Assembly: GCA_002778195.1 (NCBI GenBank)
Contig: PCDI01000010.1
Location: forward strand, 496,001 to 560,000
Length of the DNA stretch: 64,000 bases
Reading direction: 5' to 3'
Source of the DNA: Raffaelea ambrosiae
Lineage: Eukaryota > Ascomycota > Sordariomycetes > Ophiostomatales > Ophiostomataceae
Every line of letters begins with the position of its first letter. Within the stretch, counting starts at the first letter, position 1. The notes under the pieces were generated by a model. The model saw only the letters and a program-made list of their open reading frames with translations. It did not search any database and had not been told where the DNA came from. Made by a program: the position numbers and the translations under genes. Shown one piece after another: positions 46,826 to 57,607 of this stretch.

Positions 46826-48255
46826 ATGGCAACGCGATATTCCAACCTCGACCTCATCGACAAAGTGGATGCGTAAGTGGACATGCTCGCTATAGACGTG
46901 CGCTGATCTTAACTGAGGGCTCTATAAGAGCCACACAAGAGCGACGTCTGGGCCACACACAAGAGGCGGATAAGAAACGAGACACGGCCCCCAAATAGGC
47001 CCAGAATGTTATGCATGAATCCCGCGCGCTGGGTCGTCGTACTGCGTCCACTCCCTTTTGGAGTCTTTTGCTTTTTCTTTCCTTTTTTCGCCCCCCCNNN
47101 NNNNNNNNNNNNNNNNNNNNNNCTTCTGGCACAGCACACAAACCCGCAAACTCTAAACATGCCCTCTTCTCTAGATTTCCCTATGCAGACTCGGCTCCCA
47201 ACGAGTACGAGGCGGCCATGTCGCTGACCTACACGCTGACCTGGGAGGATGAGAAGCAGCCCGCCAGCAACGGCCTCGCTGGCTCGTCGGCCTCGACGTC
47301 TGCAACGTCTTCGTCAGCCTATCCCATCGGCTACATGCTGCGCAACGTCTTTGCCCAGCTGGTCGCCATCCCCAAGGACGACCTGGCCGCCATGGGCTTC
47401 GACCCGGACGTCGACCTGGCCGGCACCGCCGAGGCCACCGGCACCGTCCCGCTGCACAAGCTGCTTAGCCGCCAGCCCGACGAGCCGTCGCGCACCGCGG
47501 CCATGCTGGCCCTCGCTCGCTACTGGCACCAGCGCCAGACGTTTGCTCTGCTGCGCAGCTGGCGTGACGAGCCCTGGCCCGTCTATGCCCAGGACGGCAC
47601 CACCCTGCTCTTTAGCATCGAGCGCGGCGCCATGGGGCTGTTTGGCACCGTCCGCTACGGCGTCCACCTGACGGCGTACCTGCGCGCCCCCGCCACCGGC
47701 GCGCTCATGCTCTGGGTCCCCAAGCGCGCCACCAACAAGTCCACGTACGCGGGCATGCTCGACAACACCGTCGCCGGCGGCCTCATGACCGGCGAGGACC
47801 CGCTCGAGTGCGTCGTCCGCGAGGCCGACGAGGAGGCGTCCCTGCCCGAGCCCGTCATGCGCGGCCCGGGGCTCACCGCCATCGGCAGCATCACCTACAT
47901 GTACCTGACCGACGAGCGCGCCGGCGGCGAGGCGGGCTACATCTACCCCGAGTGCGAGTGGATCTACGACCTGGACCTGAGCGCCACGCCCGACGTGGTG
48001 CCGCAGCCAAAGGACGGCGAGGTTGAGTCGTTTTCCCTGTGCAGCGTCGACGAGGTGCGCGAGCAGCTGGCCGCCGGCCGGTACAAGCCGAACTGCTCGG
48101 TGGTGCTGCTGGACTTTTTGGTGCGGCACGGGGTGCTGACGCCGGCGGGGGCCGAGCCGGAGAAGAAGGAGTACGATGCGATCGTGGCGCGGCTGCACCG
48201 GAAGCTGCCGTTCCCAGGGCCGCACCAGGGGGCGAAGCCGACAATGACCGCGTAG
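46826..48255 (+). CDS. Nudix hydrolase, thiamine-pyrophosphate-type (YJR142W/Tnr3 N-domain-like)
   Basis: Two exons, 46826-46872 and 47175-48255, give 375 residues; the joined start reads MATRYSNLDLIDKVDAFPYA. The intron contains a 25-base N gap (47098-47122), so its true length is unknown. An N-terminal DUF4743-type domain precedes the Nudix domain. The Nudix box is at residues 217-239: G-X5-E-X7-RE-A-D-EE-A-S-L, with the usual last glycine replaced by serine, as is normal in this subfamily. The glutamates that bind metal are intact. Relatives in yeast and plants hydrolyse damaged thiamine diphosphate derivatives or other dinucleotide-like substrates. There is no kinase domain, unlike S. pombe Tnr3. 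It is probably cytosolic. Confidence 0.9.
47098..47122. other. assembly gap (25 N)
   Basis: A run of 25 undetermined bases inside the first intron of the Nudix gene, just after a C-homopolymer. Confidence 0.98.
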
Positions 48256-48784
48256 GGAGGAGGATAGCGAGTGAAATAGGGGAAGACGAAAGATGGCCGA
48301 GAGCCAGTGTACGAAGTTTTACCAGAATGCAAGAAGAAGTGAGTGAGAGTGTAGCGACGAGAAACGAAAGACGAAAGGGGAGTATGATTCGACGACAACG
48401 AGGACGTCGGATAGTTTCCCAGTTCAAAAAGAGGACCGTATATGGTCGCAACGGCAACGTAATTTCCCCCCCCAATACCGGATTTCAACTCATTTTCTTT
48501 TCGGTTTCTGATTCTGATTCTGACTTTCGTATTTTTGTCTTTCCTTTTTATCTTTTTCTCTCTCCGAGCAGAACCTAGTATAAATGCCAACGCCCCAAAC
48601 GCCATGCCCATTTTCGGTGATACCTGTTTGCTATGCGCACACAAATCTCTCTTCTCCCGTCCAGCCCTCCCAAAATCACACCTGAGAGAGATATATAGTT
48701 TTTTTTTCAACTGACGACTGCACTTCCACCCTTGGATGGTAACCAAACGCGGCTTGCTTCCCAATACGCAGCCCTTCGTTTTGC
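48256..48784. other. convergent intergenic region Nudix / RPB8
   Basis: The 3' flanks of two converging genes. A TTCTGATTCTGATTCTGAC-type hexamer repeat is at 48505-48525. No gene is seen. Confidence 0.4.
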
Positions 48785-49343
48785 TCATTTCTTCACCAGC
48801 AGATACGTGTAGTCCACCCGCAGCGGCGTCAGCTTCTTGTACGGGCCAGACAGGGACATCAACAGCCCGCCGAACGAGATGTATGCTTTTCTAGGAGGGA
48901 TCAGCACGCTATGACAGTACAGGCAAATGCAGACAATTGCAGACAATTGCAGACAAATGCAGACAGGGGACATTAAGGACCGCTTACATCGTCTGTCCGT
49001 CCTCGCCGTCCTCAAACTTGTAGATCTTGCCGTGGCACACATAGTCGTACATGTCGGCCAGACTGGTCTCGCCCGCGCCCGATGCGCCCGGCTTCGTCAG
49101 GTCCCGCCAGCCCTTGTCGTCGTCCGTGGCGCCGTCGAGCGACAGCGTCGTGGCCAGCACCACGGTGAGGTTCTCGCCGACCAGGCACGGGAACAGCTCC
49201 GTGTTGATGTCGAGGCTCATGACCGTCTGCGCGTCGGCCGACGTGGCGTAGAGGCGCGCGACGAAGTCGTACTTGGACTGGTCGACATTGGTAATCGTGA
49301 AGCTGTCTTCGAACAGCTGGCTGTCGCCAGCGGCGCCTGACAT
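48785..49343 (-). CDS. RPB8: RNA polymerases I, II and III shared subunit Rpb8
   Basis: Two exons, 48988-49343 and 48785-48890, give 153 residues. The donor is gtaagc and the acceptor cctag. The sequence is diagnostic: LFEDSFTITNVDQSKYDFVA, an internal LDINTELFPCLVGENLTVVL, the YDYVCHGKIYKFED segment, and after the intron AYISFGGLLMSLSGPYKKL with a C-terminal YTYLLVKK. Rpb8 is an OB-fold subunit common to all three nuclear RNA polymerases. The length is close to yeast (146). The intron carries four copies of a 10-bp unit (48925-48964). It is convergent with the Nudix gene. Confidence 0.96.
48925..48964. repeat. 10-bp tandem repeat in the RPB8 intron
   Basis: Four copies of AAATGCAGAC/AATTGCAGAC in a row between donor and acceptor. 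Confidence 0.85.
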
Positions 49344-50614
49344 TGTGGCGGGCAAGGAACGGTTGTCGGGGGGATGTGGTTGAAAGAGGATGGTCCGGGG
49401 GGGGGGGGTGAGAGAATGTGTGGTCGGCAAAGCACAGTCGGAGAGAACAAGTTCCAAGTCGTGACGTTGGAACGTAGTCGAGAATCGCAAAGCCAGGAGA
49501 ACAATGGAGGATTTTGGGAAGCTCCCAGGCTTAAAAAAAAATTGGTTTGATATCAGCACGTGATCGCATTAGATAGTGAGTAGGCGGCGTTCGTCTAAGT
49601 GGAAGTGGGGTTGCCGTTTTTGACAGCCTCGTGCGTCCTTGACAGCTGCTTCATGTACAGCCATGCACAAGCCGCCAGTCCAGACAACATTATCGGGCTT
49701 TCACGTCACCGACCACCGACAAAATCCATGGGTTGTTTTACTTTATTTTATCATCAGGCTCCCCCATACATCTGTCCACTTCAACTGACCGGAACTCAAG
49801 CCACGGCTGTGCCTTTGTTTTGCTATTCTACAGGGCGGCATTTCATTCCGAGCCATCTGGGATCAGCAGCATGACAAATCAGAGGAGTCCCTAGACAAGG
49901 CAAATTATGTATTGTCTTGAGCATAGTGAAACTCACCAAATATATACCAAAAATGTCGTAGCGATAGAATACTAAGGCAAAGTGCGCCCTGGCTACGGCC
50001 CATTGTCGAGGCCAGGGCACAGCCAACATTGACAGAAGAAGGCAACCAACGGCACTAGCAAATGATAACTTGAGGTCCGGATACGATAAAAGTTGAGGAA
50101 ATGCCAAGCCAGGCATACATGCAGACAGGTAGTCTGGCGTCCACAGGTCGGGCTTGACGGCTGGGGTTGGATAGCACAATAGACCCCCCCGAAAAGGCGG
50201 CCCCTTGATCTCTTCTTTCCCCCCTGTTCGCTGTCTCCAACCACAAAAAAAAAAAAATACAAGAACAAGAGGAAGTTGATATTGAGTTGGGCTTCATCGT
50301 GGCTTCTTTCGAAAGCTATCTACATGACAAACAGAGAAATTAAGTTCTCCAATACGTTGTCAAGAGTCATACTTTCTTCTTTCATCTTGCATACCACCCC
50401 GTGTGTTATTTCTTGTCAAATCTTTGAACCAACAAAACAAAACAAAACAAAACAAGAAAAACTTGAGAGGTGGTTTACAGACTGATTGCCGTCTTGAGCT
50501 TTATCTTATTAAAGCCAAATAAATATTTGGAGGAATTACCAACCCAATTTACCCCCCTCCCCCCCCCGACAAAAAAAACAACGTTGTATACACATGACAC
50601 GTCCTTTTCCTTCC
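49344..50614. other. intergenic region upstream of RPB8 and downstream of GH30
   Basis: The RPB8 promoter lies at the left, with a G-run at about 49399-49407. The rest has no recognisable coding content; AT-rich parts near 50400-50580 flank the GH30 stop codon. Confidence 0.4.
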
Positions 50615-52366
50615 TCAAGCTGGCAAACTCCATGTCACCACCGAGTTGGCCGGCACCGGCCCCGTCCATGTGTCGCCGTCGCCCAGGAGCGTCACCGTCA
50701 CCGCCACCGTGTTGGTAAACGTGTTCTCAATCACCACCGTCTTGGACAGGTCCGGGTTCAGCGTCGCCACGCTCTGGATGCCCGCGTTGCTGTCCGGGTA
50801 CGTGTAGCTGCCCGTACCGTTGAGCGCAATCGCGCCCCGCGGAATGAACTTGCTGAACTGGCCCATGACGTACCAGCTGGTCTGGTAGGTCACGGAACCG
50901 TTGCTGACCGTAAGAAGGCCCTGGCACGTCGAGCAGGCATCGCTGCTCGACAGGTGCGGGCCGTCCGAATCGTCCGTCGCCAGCGTCCAGGCCACCACGC
51001 CGTCGGCCCAGTTCTGCAGCGGACCCATGGTGAAGTCGGCCGGCCAGTGCCACTGCGTCGTGCCGTCCGACGAGATCCAGCACTCGGTCATGTACTGCGC
51101 GACGTCCGGGTGGGCCTCGTGGAACGACGTCAGCACGCCCCAGTCGAGCGGGTCGGCGTAGCAGTGCCAGGCGACAGTGTCGACGGCGGGCGCGGCGGCG
51201 AGCACGGTGGCCGGGTAGTCCGGCTGGTCGGTGTTGTGGTCGTAGGCCCAGACAGAGGTGTTGCTGGCGAGGCCGGCCGACTGCAGGGCCGGCACGAGGC
51301 TGTTGTTGATGAGACGGCCGGCCGTGTCGGCGTCGAGGTACAGGGTGGGCATGCCGCTGCGGGAGTTGAGCGGCTCGTTCTGGATGGTGACCGCATCGAT
51401 GGACGCACCGGCGTCGCTAAAGGCCTGCAGGTACTTGACAAAGTAGTTGGCCCAGGCGGCCACGGTGCTGCTGTCGTCGGTGTCGAGCGTGTTGGTGCTG
51501 GTGTTCGAGTTGCCGGTCAGCTCGCTGTCCTTTTGCATCCAGCCAGGCGGTGCCCACGGCGTGCCCAAGAACGTCACGCTGGGGGTGATGCCGCGGATCT
51601 TGGCCAGCAGAGAGGCCATGGCATTGCCGCGGTCGCCGAGGTAGAAATTGCTCAGAGAATCGTCATTGTCGGATCCGCTGGCCGTGCTGTCGTCGTACGT
51701 GTAGGCCGGGTCGGCCGACAGGTCGGAGGAGCCGATGGAGTGCCGGAAAAGACTGAAACCAATGGCGTCGCCGCTGCTGGAGGTTGTCACCAGGTTGTTG
51801 AGCACTGCTGCCAGGTCGCTGTCTGACAGCGACGACAACACACTGACTGTGGCGTCCGTGATGGCCGCGCCAAAGCCCTGGATGGTCTGCTTGTGGCCTT
51901 GCGTGCTGTCGTCGACGTTCAGGTCCCATGTCGAGTTGGCACCAAAGGTATTGTTGGCGTTGTTGAGCACAGGGGCCGTGATCAAGCTGAGCTTGTATGC
52001 GCCATCTTGGGAGGTAGCATACGCCGAGGCTGGGCCGCTGCACCGAGCGCGCTTGTGTGCGGCCTTGCTGCCGACGACACCGCCGACGACACCACCGACG
52101 GTGGCCAGCACGAGCGTGACTCCAGCGAGGTAGAACATGGCGCGTCTGGGTGAGGGTTTGTGGGTAAGACTTGTCCAAAAGTGTTGTGTCTTGGAGTTGG
52201 GACCGGTTTTGTCTGCCGATCCTAAAGATTCTGCTGCCGCTGCCGCCCCTGGTGATATTCGAGTGTGAGTTCCGGCTGCTGCGTCTTCCACGTCCAAGGG
52301 AAGAACCATGGGTCCGCTCTCACGGGCCACAGGGGCATGCTGGTTTATACGCATGCAACCAGGCAT
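50615..52366 (-). CDS. GH30-type glycosidase with N-terminal membrane anchor
   Basis: An uninterrupted frame of 583 residues from the ATG at 52366. Residues 77-99 (FYLAGVTLVLATVGGVVGGVV) form one hydrophobic segment after a basic SPRRA, so the full-length form is a type II membrane protein; a start at 52138 (MFYLAG) would instead give a signal-peptide-like N-terminus. The rest is a glycoside hydrolase family 30 barrel: QGFGAAITDA at the start, LGTPWAPPGWMQ, acid/base Glu331 in TIQNEPL, and nucleophile Glu428 in MTECW. The C-terminal beta domain is present (QFSKFIPRGAIAL). Family members include endo-beta-1,6-glucanases and glucosylceramidases; FGAAITDA and the overall layout suit a beta-1,6-glucanase acting on fungal wall glucan, but the substrate is inferred. 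Confidence 0.9.
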   Translation of the reverse strand: MPGCMRINQHAPVARESGPMVLPLDVEDAAAGTHTRISPGAAAAAESLGSADKTGPNSKTQHFWTSLTHKPSPRRAMFYLAGVTLVLATVGGVVGGVVGSKAAHKRARCSGPASAYATSQDGAYKLSLITAPVLNNANNTFGANSTWDLNVDDSTQGHKQTIQGFGAAITDATVSVLSSLSDSDLAAVLNNLVTTSSSGDAIGFSLFRHSIGSSDLSADPAYTYDDSTASGSDNDDSLSNFYLGDRGNAMASLLAKIRGITPSVTFLGTPWAPPGWMQKDSELTGNSNTSTNTLDTDDSSTVAAWANYFVKYLQAFSDAGASIDAVTIQNEPLNSRSGMPTLYLDADTAGRLINNSLVPALQSAGLASNTSVWAYDHNTDQPDYPATVLAAAPAVDTVAWHCYADPLDWGVLTSFHEAHPDVAQYMTECWISSDGTTQWHWPADFTMGPLQNWADGVVAWTLATDDSDGPHLSSSDACSTCQGLLTVSNGSVTYQTSWYVMGQFSKFIPRGAIALNGTGSYTYPDSNAGIQSVATLNPDLSKTVVIENTFTNTVAVTVTLLGDGDTWTGPVPANSVVTWSLPA

Positions 52367-53620
52367 GCAAGTCGAGCTGCCCCGTTCGAGCTATGTGGAC
52401 CAGGTTGGGAAACTTGGGCCGTTCGCCTTATACGGCTGGCCAATGGTGATCCAGTGGTCGCCCACAATGGCCACCCCCCGTGGTCGGCGGCCGCGAGTCG
52501 AATTCTGGCGAGATGATCCGACCAGTGTCGGAGCCAAAAAAAAAAAGAACGCACTTTCCAGATATTGGTTGATGCGCATGCATCTGCTCGTGTCGACGGG
52601 GCAGAAGATTTGATCGGCTCAGCCTTCAGTTACCAGTGCATTTATATCGATTCAGCCGCAACTCGTACAAGTTGCCCGTAGCTACTGCCTAGATATTGCA
52701 GTCCAACTGTCCTCGTTGCTTTGGTCATTTGCTTCGTTGTTCTTCTCTAGGCCAGATGGTCCAGACCGGATGGCCCCATTTAGCGATGCTGCTGCCTTTC
52801 ATACATTTTGTGCTCTCTGGTTCCTGCGTTGTGATTCCTTTTTCCCTTGTCAAAGATCACGTTCTCGTTCGCATAACGTTTAAAATAGAAGCAAAGCTTC
52901 AAAGCCACGGCCGCGAAGCCCTTTGCAGGCAAGGCCGGCTACGGCTGAAGTCCTCTCATGTCCGACAAACCTGGCTTGTCTGGTTCTAGGAGTAGAACCA
53001 GCCACACTAAATATGGGGCTTGAGTGCATAAAAAGGGGCCATAAATAGAGACGGCCGCGGGAATAGTCGACCAGAGCTCGCTAGCCCCCAACTTGCAGCC
53101 CACTCCCGTCGTCTCATGTCGCCTGGTGGGCTGAGGCTAGGGCTCAAGAATCAAGCTTTGGGTGAGTCTGTTTCACACATGCAGTCCTTCGGCGATCGGA
53201 GTGATTAGATCCTCTGAAAACGGTCCGTGAGCAGTACTTGTAATTCGCTTTAGGTGTTTCAACAGCGTCGATTAAAGTGGCAAAACATTGCTTCATTGGC
53301 ACCTTCCGGTTGTAGAAGCTGCCTCGGATGCATTGTACCTGCCTCAAACAACAAGGCCGGCCCTGCCAGCTTGCAGTGAAAGTTAGGCGGTTGTCCACTA
53401 ATTGTCCAAGTGGACCACCGGACAACACCTGATTGGCTGCAGAGCTAGTCGAAGTATCGAATGAGAAAAATAACTTCTTTGTAGAAATAAAAACTTGCAC
53501 TAAAGTTTTCCACAACTTGACAATCCAACAAGACGCCGGATGCACTGACAGCTGGACCGAAACAGACGCTCATCACGCTTCGCTGGGGGGAAGGGCAGAG
53601 CACTGTCGCACATCACCGCT
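52367..53620. promoter_or_regulatory. 1.25-kb divergent region GH30 / ELP4
   Basis: No gene is supported. A CATAAAAAGGGG/CATAAATAGAG stretch at 53027-53050 is TATA-like but about 580 bp before the ELP4 start. Nothing else is recognised. Confidence 0.35.
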
Positions 53621-55108
53621 ATGTCCTTCAGGAAACGAAATGTTGTGCTGTCGGCCCCGGCTTCGGGCCAAAGCCAGACACCACGCCCATCGCAGCCACA
53701 GACGGCCTCACCAGCAGGAGCTGTCGGTGTGCAACGGCAGCCACAGAGGCCACTGCGGCAGGACGACTCCCCGACACCACAACGGCCCTCTCAGAATGTA
53801 CCCAAGCTGCCAGAGTTGCCAGATGTGCCCCGGTGGCCGCTGGCATCGCGGCCAGAGCTGACCCCAGAACGACGTGCGGCTCTCGAACCCGGCAAGAAGA
53901 AGCTGCAGGCCATCCTGGAGATGGAGAAGCAGAAACGCCAGAGGAATACTCCTGTTCCGCCACTGGGGCCTGGTGCGCGGCCATCGCCATTTGACGGCCG
54001 GCCTATCACGTCGACAGGCACAGCTTCGTTGGACCCGCTGCTGGCTGGCTACGGCGGCCTGCTGCTGGGCCATTCTCTCCTGGTCGAGGAGCAGGGGACA
54101 ACCGACTTTGCCAGCGTCATGCTAAAGGCCTTTGCGGCTGAGGGGCTCGTGCAGGGCCACCATGTCCACGTGCTAGGCTTTGGGCCTGGCTGGCGGGCGG
54201 AGCTGCCCGGTATTGCGTCCGCTGCAGGGTCTTCCCGCTCGAGGTCGTCCAAGTCCAAGAGCGACAGCCCCGACGACAAGATGAAGATCGCTTGGCGCTA
54301 CGAGGCCCTCTCGTCACGGCCTGGACCGAATGCGTCGCCGAGGACGTCTCCGGGAGCTGCAGCCGGCCCCAGTTCGTCTGCCTCGGCTGTCCTGTTCTGT
54401 CACGCTTTCGACCTGACGAAGCGCCTGGCTACGGCCGATACCAAGGGCACGCTGCACCCATTCGCTCTGCCGAATCCATTCACTCTTCGACCCTCGCCAC
54501 AGCCCGAACACGTCCACTCCCCGGTGCTCAAATTTCTGGCCTCTGTTCGGGCGAGTCTCGAGTCCACGCCACCATCCACGATCCACCGCGTTGTCATCCC
54601 CAACTTCCTGGCCCCTGCCCTCTACGCCCTGGACAGCTGGACCTTTCCCTATATCTACAGTCTTATTCTCAGCCTGCGTGGCATGCTACGCGAGTATGGA
54701 CGACGTCTGTGTGTTATGATCAGCCTGTCTACCACGCTCTACGAGCGAACGAACGTCTACATCCGCCAAATTGAACAGCTGCTAGACACTACCGTTGAGC
54801 TCATCCCGCTGGCTCCCGGGCCACCATCAGCAGCAGCTGCCCCACAGAGGAGCACCAGCTCCTCAACGGACAAGTCGGCGGCAGACAAAATGCAGGGCTG
54901 GTTCAAGGTGCACAAGCTCCAGGTGTACTCTGAGATGGGTGGCAATGGAGCCAGTCCCCAGGGCAAGCCACTGCGCGAGAACCTGTGTTTCAGCGTCAGT
55001 GGATCGAAAGGAATGGTGATCAGCCCGTTCAGCCTCCCACCAGTCGACGACGATAGTCACAAAGAAAAGACGCCGGCACCAACAGCGAAAGAGGCCATTG
55101 AGTTCTGA
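53621..55108 (+). CDS. ELP4: Elongator complex protein 4
   Basis: A single exon of 495 residues. The start MSFRKRNVVL is typical of fungal Elp4, and the PAXNEB domain follows: TGTASLDPLLAGYGGLLLGH, LLVEEQGTTDFASVMLKAF and HVHVLGFGPGWRAELPG, continuing with MKIAWRYEAL, VLFCHAFDLTKRL and IHRVVIPNFLAPALYA. Elp4 forms a hexameric RecA-like ring with Elp5 and Elp6 in Elongator, which modifies U34 of tRNA anticodons (cm5U-type). The first 100 residues are Pro/Gln-rich, and Ser/Lys-rich insertions (SSRSRSSKSKSDSPDDK) make it longer than yeast Elp4. SEN34 follows on the same strand 505 bp downstream. Confidence 0.94.
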   Translation: MSFRKRNVVLSAPASGQSQTPRPSQPQTASPAGAVGVQRQPQRPLRQDDSPTPQRPSQNVPKLPELPDVPRWPLASRPELTPERRAALEPGKKKLQAILEMEKQKRQRNTPVPPLGPGARPSPFDGRPITSTGTASLDPLLAGYGGLLLGHSLLVEEQGTTDFASVMLKAFAAEGLVQGHHVHVLGFGPGWRAELPGIASAAGSSRSRSSKSKSDSPDDKMKIAWRYEALSSRPGPNASPRTSPGAAAGPSSSASAVLFCHAFDLTKRLATADTKGTLHPFALPNPFTLRPSPQPEHVHSPVLKFLASVRASLESTPPSTIHRVVIPNFLAPALYALDSWTFPYIYSLILSLRGMLREYGRRLCVMISLSTTLYERTNVYIRQIEQLLDTTVELIPLAPGPPSAAAAPQRSTSSSTDKSAADKMQGWFKVHKLQVYSEMGGNGASPQGKPLRENLCFSVSGSKGMVISPFSLPPVDDDSHKEKTPAPTAKEAIEF

Positions 55109-55613
55109 GGGCCAAGTCTGTGTAGTGGCTGAAGAAAAAGCTCACCGCTTTCCAGAATTCTGCCACTTCCTAAGCTCCGACCCACTAAAAATATCCTTGC
55201 AAATAATAACCCCAAGCATCGAATTTTTTCTTTCCCTTACGATTCTTACTCCTGCTTTCAACGTTCGCCATGTCTCGTGCCAGGACATAAAATCTGACAT
55301 CGTAAGTTGCACAGTTTTACCCCTCTCGCCCCTTTCCCCTCTTTTTTCTTCCTGCACGCAGCAGACGAAAAAGCCTATATGATTACATCACTAGTTATTT
55401 AATCTGTCAATCCCCTGAGCATTTTGCATGCTGAGAACACTTTATCGATATATATGATTGGCTTCTTTGTCTCTTTTTGACACTCAACTTCCTGTTTGAA
55501 CCGGCATTTACTTGCCAAGAAAAGAGTCATTTTGGCTGACGCGAAGTTCTGAACTTCTTTTCTTTGGAAATAGGCGAAGACGACACCACCGCTCCCCTCC
55601 CCGGGTCATCGCC
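55109..55613. promoter_or_regulatory. spacer between ELP4 and SEN34
   Basis: AT-rich in the middle (55370-55460). It presumably holds the ELP4 terminator and SEN34 promoter. No coding sequence is seen. Confidence 0.4.
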
Positions 55614-57041
55614 ATGGCGTCGCAGCCGGTGGCAGAAGACTTTCAGGCACCTGGGCGGCAACAGGTGAACTCTGACGATGTAGCCACTCCGTCCACGGCG
55701 GCAGCGGCCGCGGTAACTTTGGACACAGCGAACACGAAAGAGAAAAAGGAAGATCCCAACAAGGGCAAAATCCGCATCTCCAAACTCGGCACGAAGTACC
55801 TTGTCTACGACGTCAAGGACGCGTCCCTTTTACGCCGCATGTACAGGATGGGTGGCACGTTTTCCGGCATCCTGCCGCAGGCCCCCAACCAGAACGCACT
55901 CGGCGGCATGCCTCTCCAACTGTCGGCCGATAATGTCTCCTGGCTGGTCCAGGATCTGAAGGTGGCCTACGTCGCGAGCGACTGGGAAGCCCATCGGAAT
56001 GTGCTCTATGGCCCAGACTCCTCGAAGGAGAAGTCGGCTTATAAGAAGTTTGTGAATGATGGGCGTCGAGCTGCCCAAGCTCGGTTCGACGCGGATCAGG
56101 CGCAACGTATGGCCGAGTCGGCGCGCTTGAAGGCGGCCAATGCGGATAGAGCCCGCAAGGTCAAGGCCGAAAGGGAGAAGAAGCGAGCTGCTGGTGGAAA
56201 AGAAGACGATGACTCACGTACACGGGATGCATGGGTCGTTCTCGCCGACCCTCGGAAGAAAGAGATGACGGATGCGTCCACCACGGCGTCGACTGACGTC
56301 GGCTCGGGGTCGGAGTTTGGATGGCCGACCGAGGACGAACAATCCGAGCCAGAGACGGCCGCAAACGCACGATCAGAGAAGGGAAAGGGAAAAGAAGTAG
56401 AGAGAGAAGCCAAGGCCCCGGAACAAAAAGGAGAGAGCAAAGGGAAGGAAGACTGCGAGAAAGACAAAAGTACTGCGGCTTCACAGATGAGCAGCGCGAG
56501 CAAGAAATTGTCTCTGCTGCACATCACACCGACCACGTCTACCGGACTGGTTGGTAACAGGTATAGGACCGGCGACGATGAGAATGGCGTCGATGCCGAT
56601 GTCGCGGTTCCTCTGCCGCCACGGACGTCCCAGGCAGACGTGTCCGCCGATGCCCTTCGTGCCGAGCTGGCCAATCGCGGCTACTACACAACACCCGGCC
56701 TGCGGTTTGGCGGCGACCTCAGCGTCTACCCGGGCGACCCGCTGCGGTACCATGCACACTATGTGGCGACGAGCTACGGGTGGGATGAGCCGATTACCAT
56801 GCTGGACCTGGTCGGCACAGGCCGACTGGCGACGGGCGTGAAGAAGGGGCTGCTGATTGGCGGAGCCAAGCCAGCAGGAGAAGGCGAGGCCAAAAAGGAG
56901 GAGGATGACAAGGCCGACAATGCCAACACTGCCATCGATGACACTCCAAAAACGGAGCCCGTCGTTGCCGGCAGCAGCAGCAGCAGTGGCGTCAACGGCA
57001 CCGGCTGCCGGTCTTTTACCATTGAATGGGCGGCTATCTGA
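55614..57041 (+). CDS. SEN34: tRNA-splicing endonuclease subunit Sen34
   Basis: A single exon of 475 residues from the ATG at 55614 (context GCCATGG); the open frame extends further upstream but that part is not family-like. The N-terminal domain has IRISKLGTKYLVYDVKDASL. A long charged, Lys/Glu/Ser-rich middle (about residues 175-310) is probably disordered. The C-terminal endonuclease domain carries GYYTTPGLRFGGDLSVYPGD, with catalytic Tyr372 (YPGDP), His380 (YHAHYVA) and Lys411 (GVKKGLLIGG). The Tyr-His and His-Lys spacings of 8 and 31 agree with what I recall for human TSEN34. The enzyme cuts the 3' splice site of intron-containing pre-tRNAs in the Sen2-Sen15-Sen34-Sen54 complex. It is longer than yeast Sen34 because of the linker. 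Confidence 0.93.
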   Translation: MASQPVAEDFQAPGRQQVNSDDVATPSTAAAAAVTLDTANTKEKKEDPNKGKIRISKLGTKYLVYDVKDASLLRRMYRMGGTFSGILPQAPNQNALGGMPLQLSADNVSWLVQDLKVAYVASDWEAHRNVLYGPDSSKEKSAYKKFVNDGRRAAQARFDADQAQRMAESARLKAANADRARKVKAEREKKRAAGGKEDDDSRTRDAWVVLADPRKKEMTDASTTASTDVGSGSEFGWPTEDEQSEPETAANARSEKGKGKEVEREAKAPEQKGESKGKEDCEKDKSTAASQMSSASKKLSLLHITPTTSTGLVGNRYRTGDDENGVDADVAVPLPPRTSQADVSADALRAELANRGYYTTPGLRFGGDLSVYPGDPLRYHAHYVATSYGWDEPITMLDLVGTGRLATGVKKGLLIGGAKPAGEGEAKKEEDDKADNANTAIDDTPKTEPVVAGSSSSSGVNGTGCRSFTIEWAAI

Positions 57042-57607
57042 AAAAAAAAAGAGGGTTGTCTGGGGATGGGACTGGTGGCGTTCTGCTACGCCATTTTTAT
57101 GATTATCACGAACTTGCAATGCCATGTAGATACCCTTTTACGCGATGTATACGAAGTCAAAAATAAAGACTTATCAAAAAATATATATTGAAGGAAAACA
57201 GTTATGAACAAAGAAAGCAACGCCTTCTATTTCGCCGAGTGCAACGGGAAGTAGACAAGACACTAGACATGCAGAAGAGAAGCAATGAAAACGACATGTT
57301 TACAGAGCGGCAAGCAAAAAAAAAAAAAGGCAAACAAAATTAGGGACAAGAAGAGCAGCACGCAAGAAACGCCCATCATCCGGTTGAAAGCAATGTCGAA
57401 GAAACCAACAATGGCAACAAAAAACAACAACAAACCAACAACAACATCTGTGCATTTGCAAACGACCGCAAGTTTCTATACAGGAACAGATGAAGTTGGA
57501 ATGAGAAATGATGAACATGGACAATGAAGAATACTAAACACATGCATGTGGACGGACGACGACACACACAATGAGCCAGACAAAAGCCAGACATAAACAA
57601 GACATTA
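57042..57607. other. convergent intergenic region SEN34 / RING membrane protein
   Basis: The 3' flanks, A-rich on the plus strand (57290-57440) with AACAAC-type simple sequence. No gene is seen. Confidence 0.4.
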
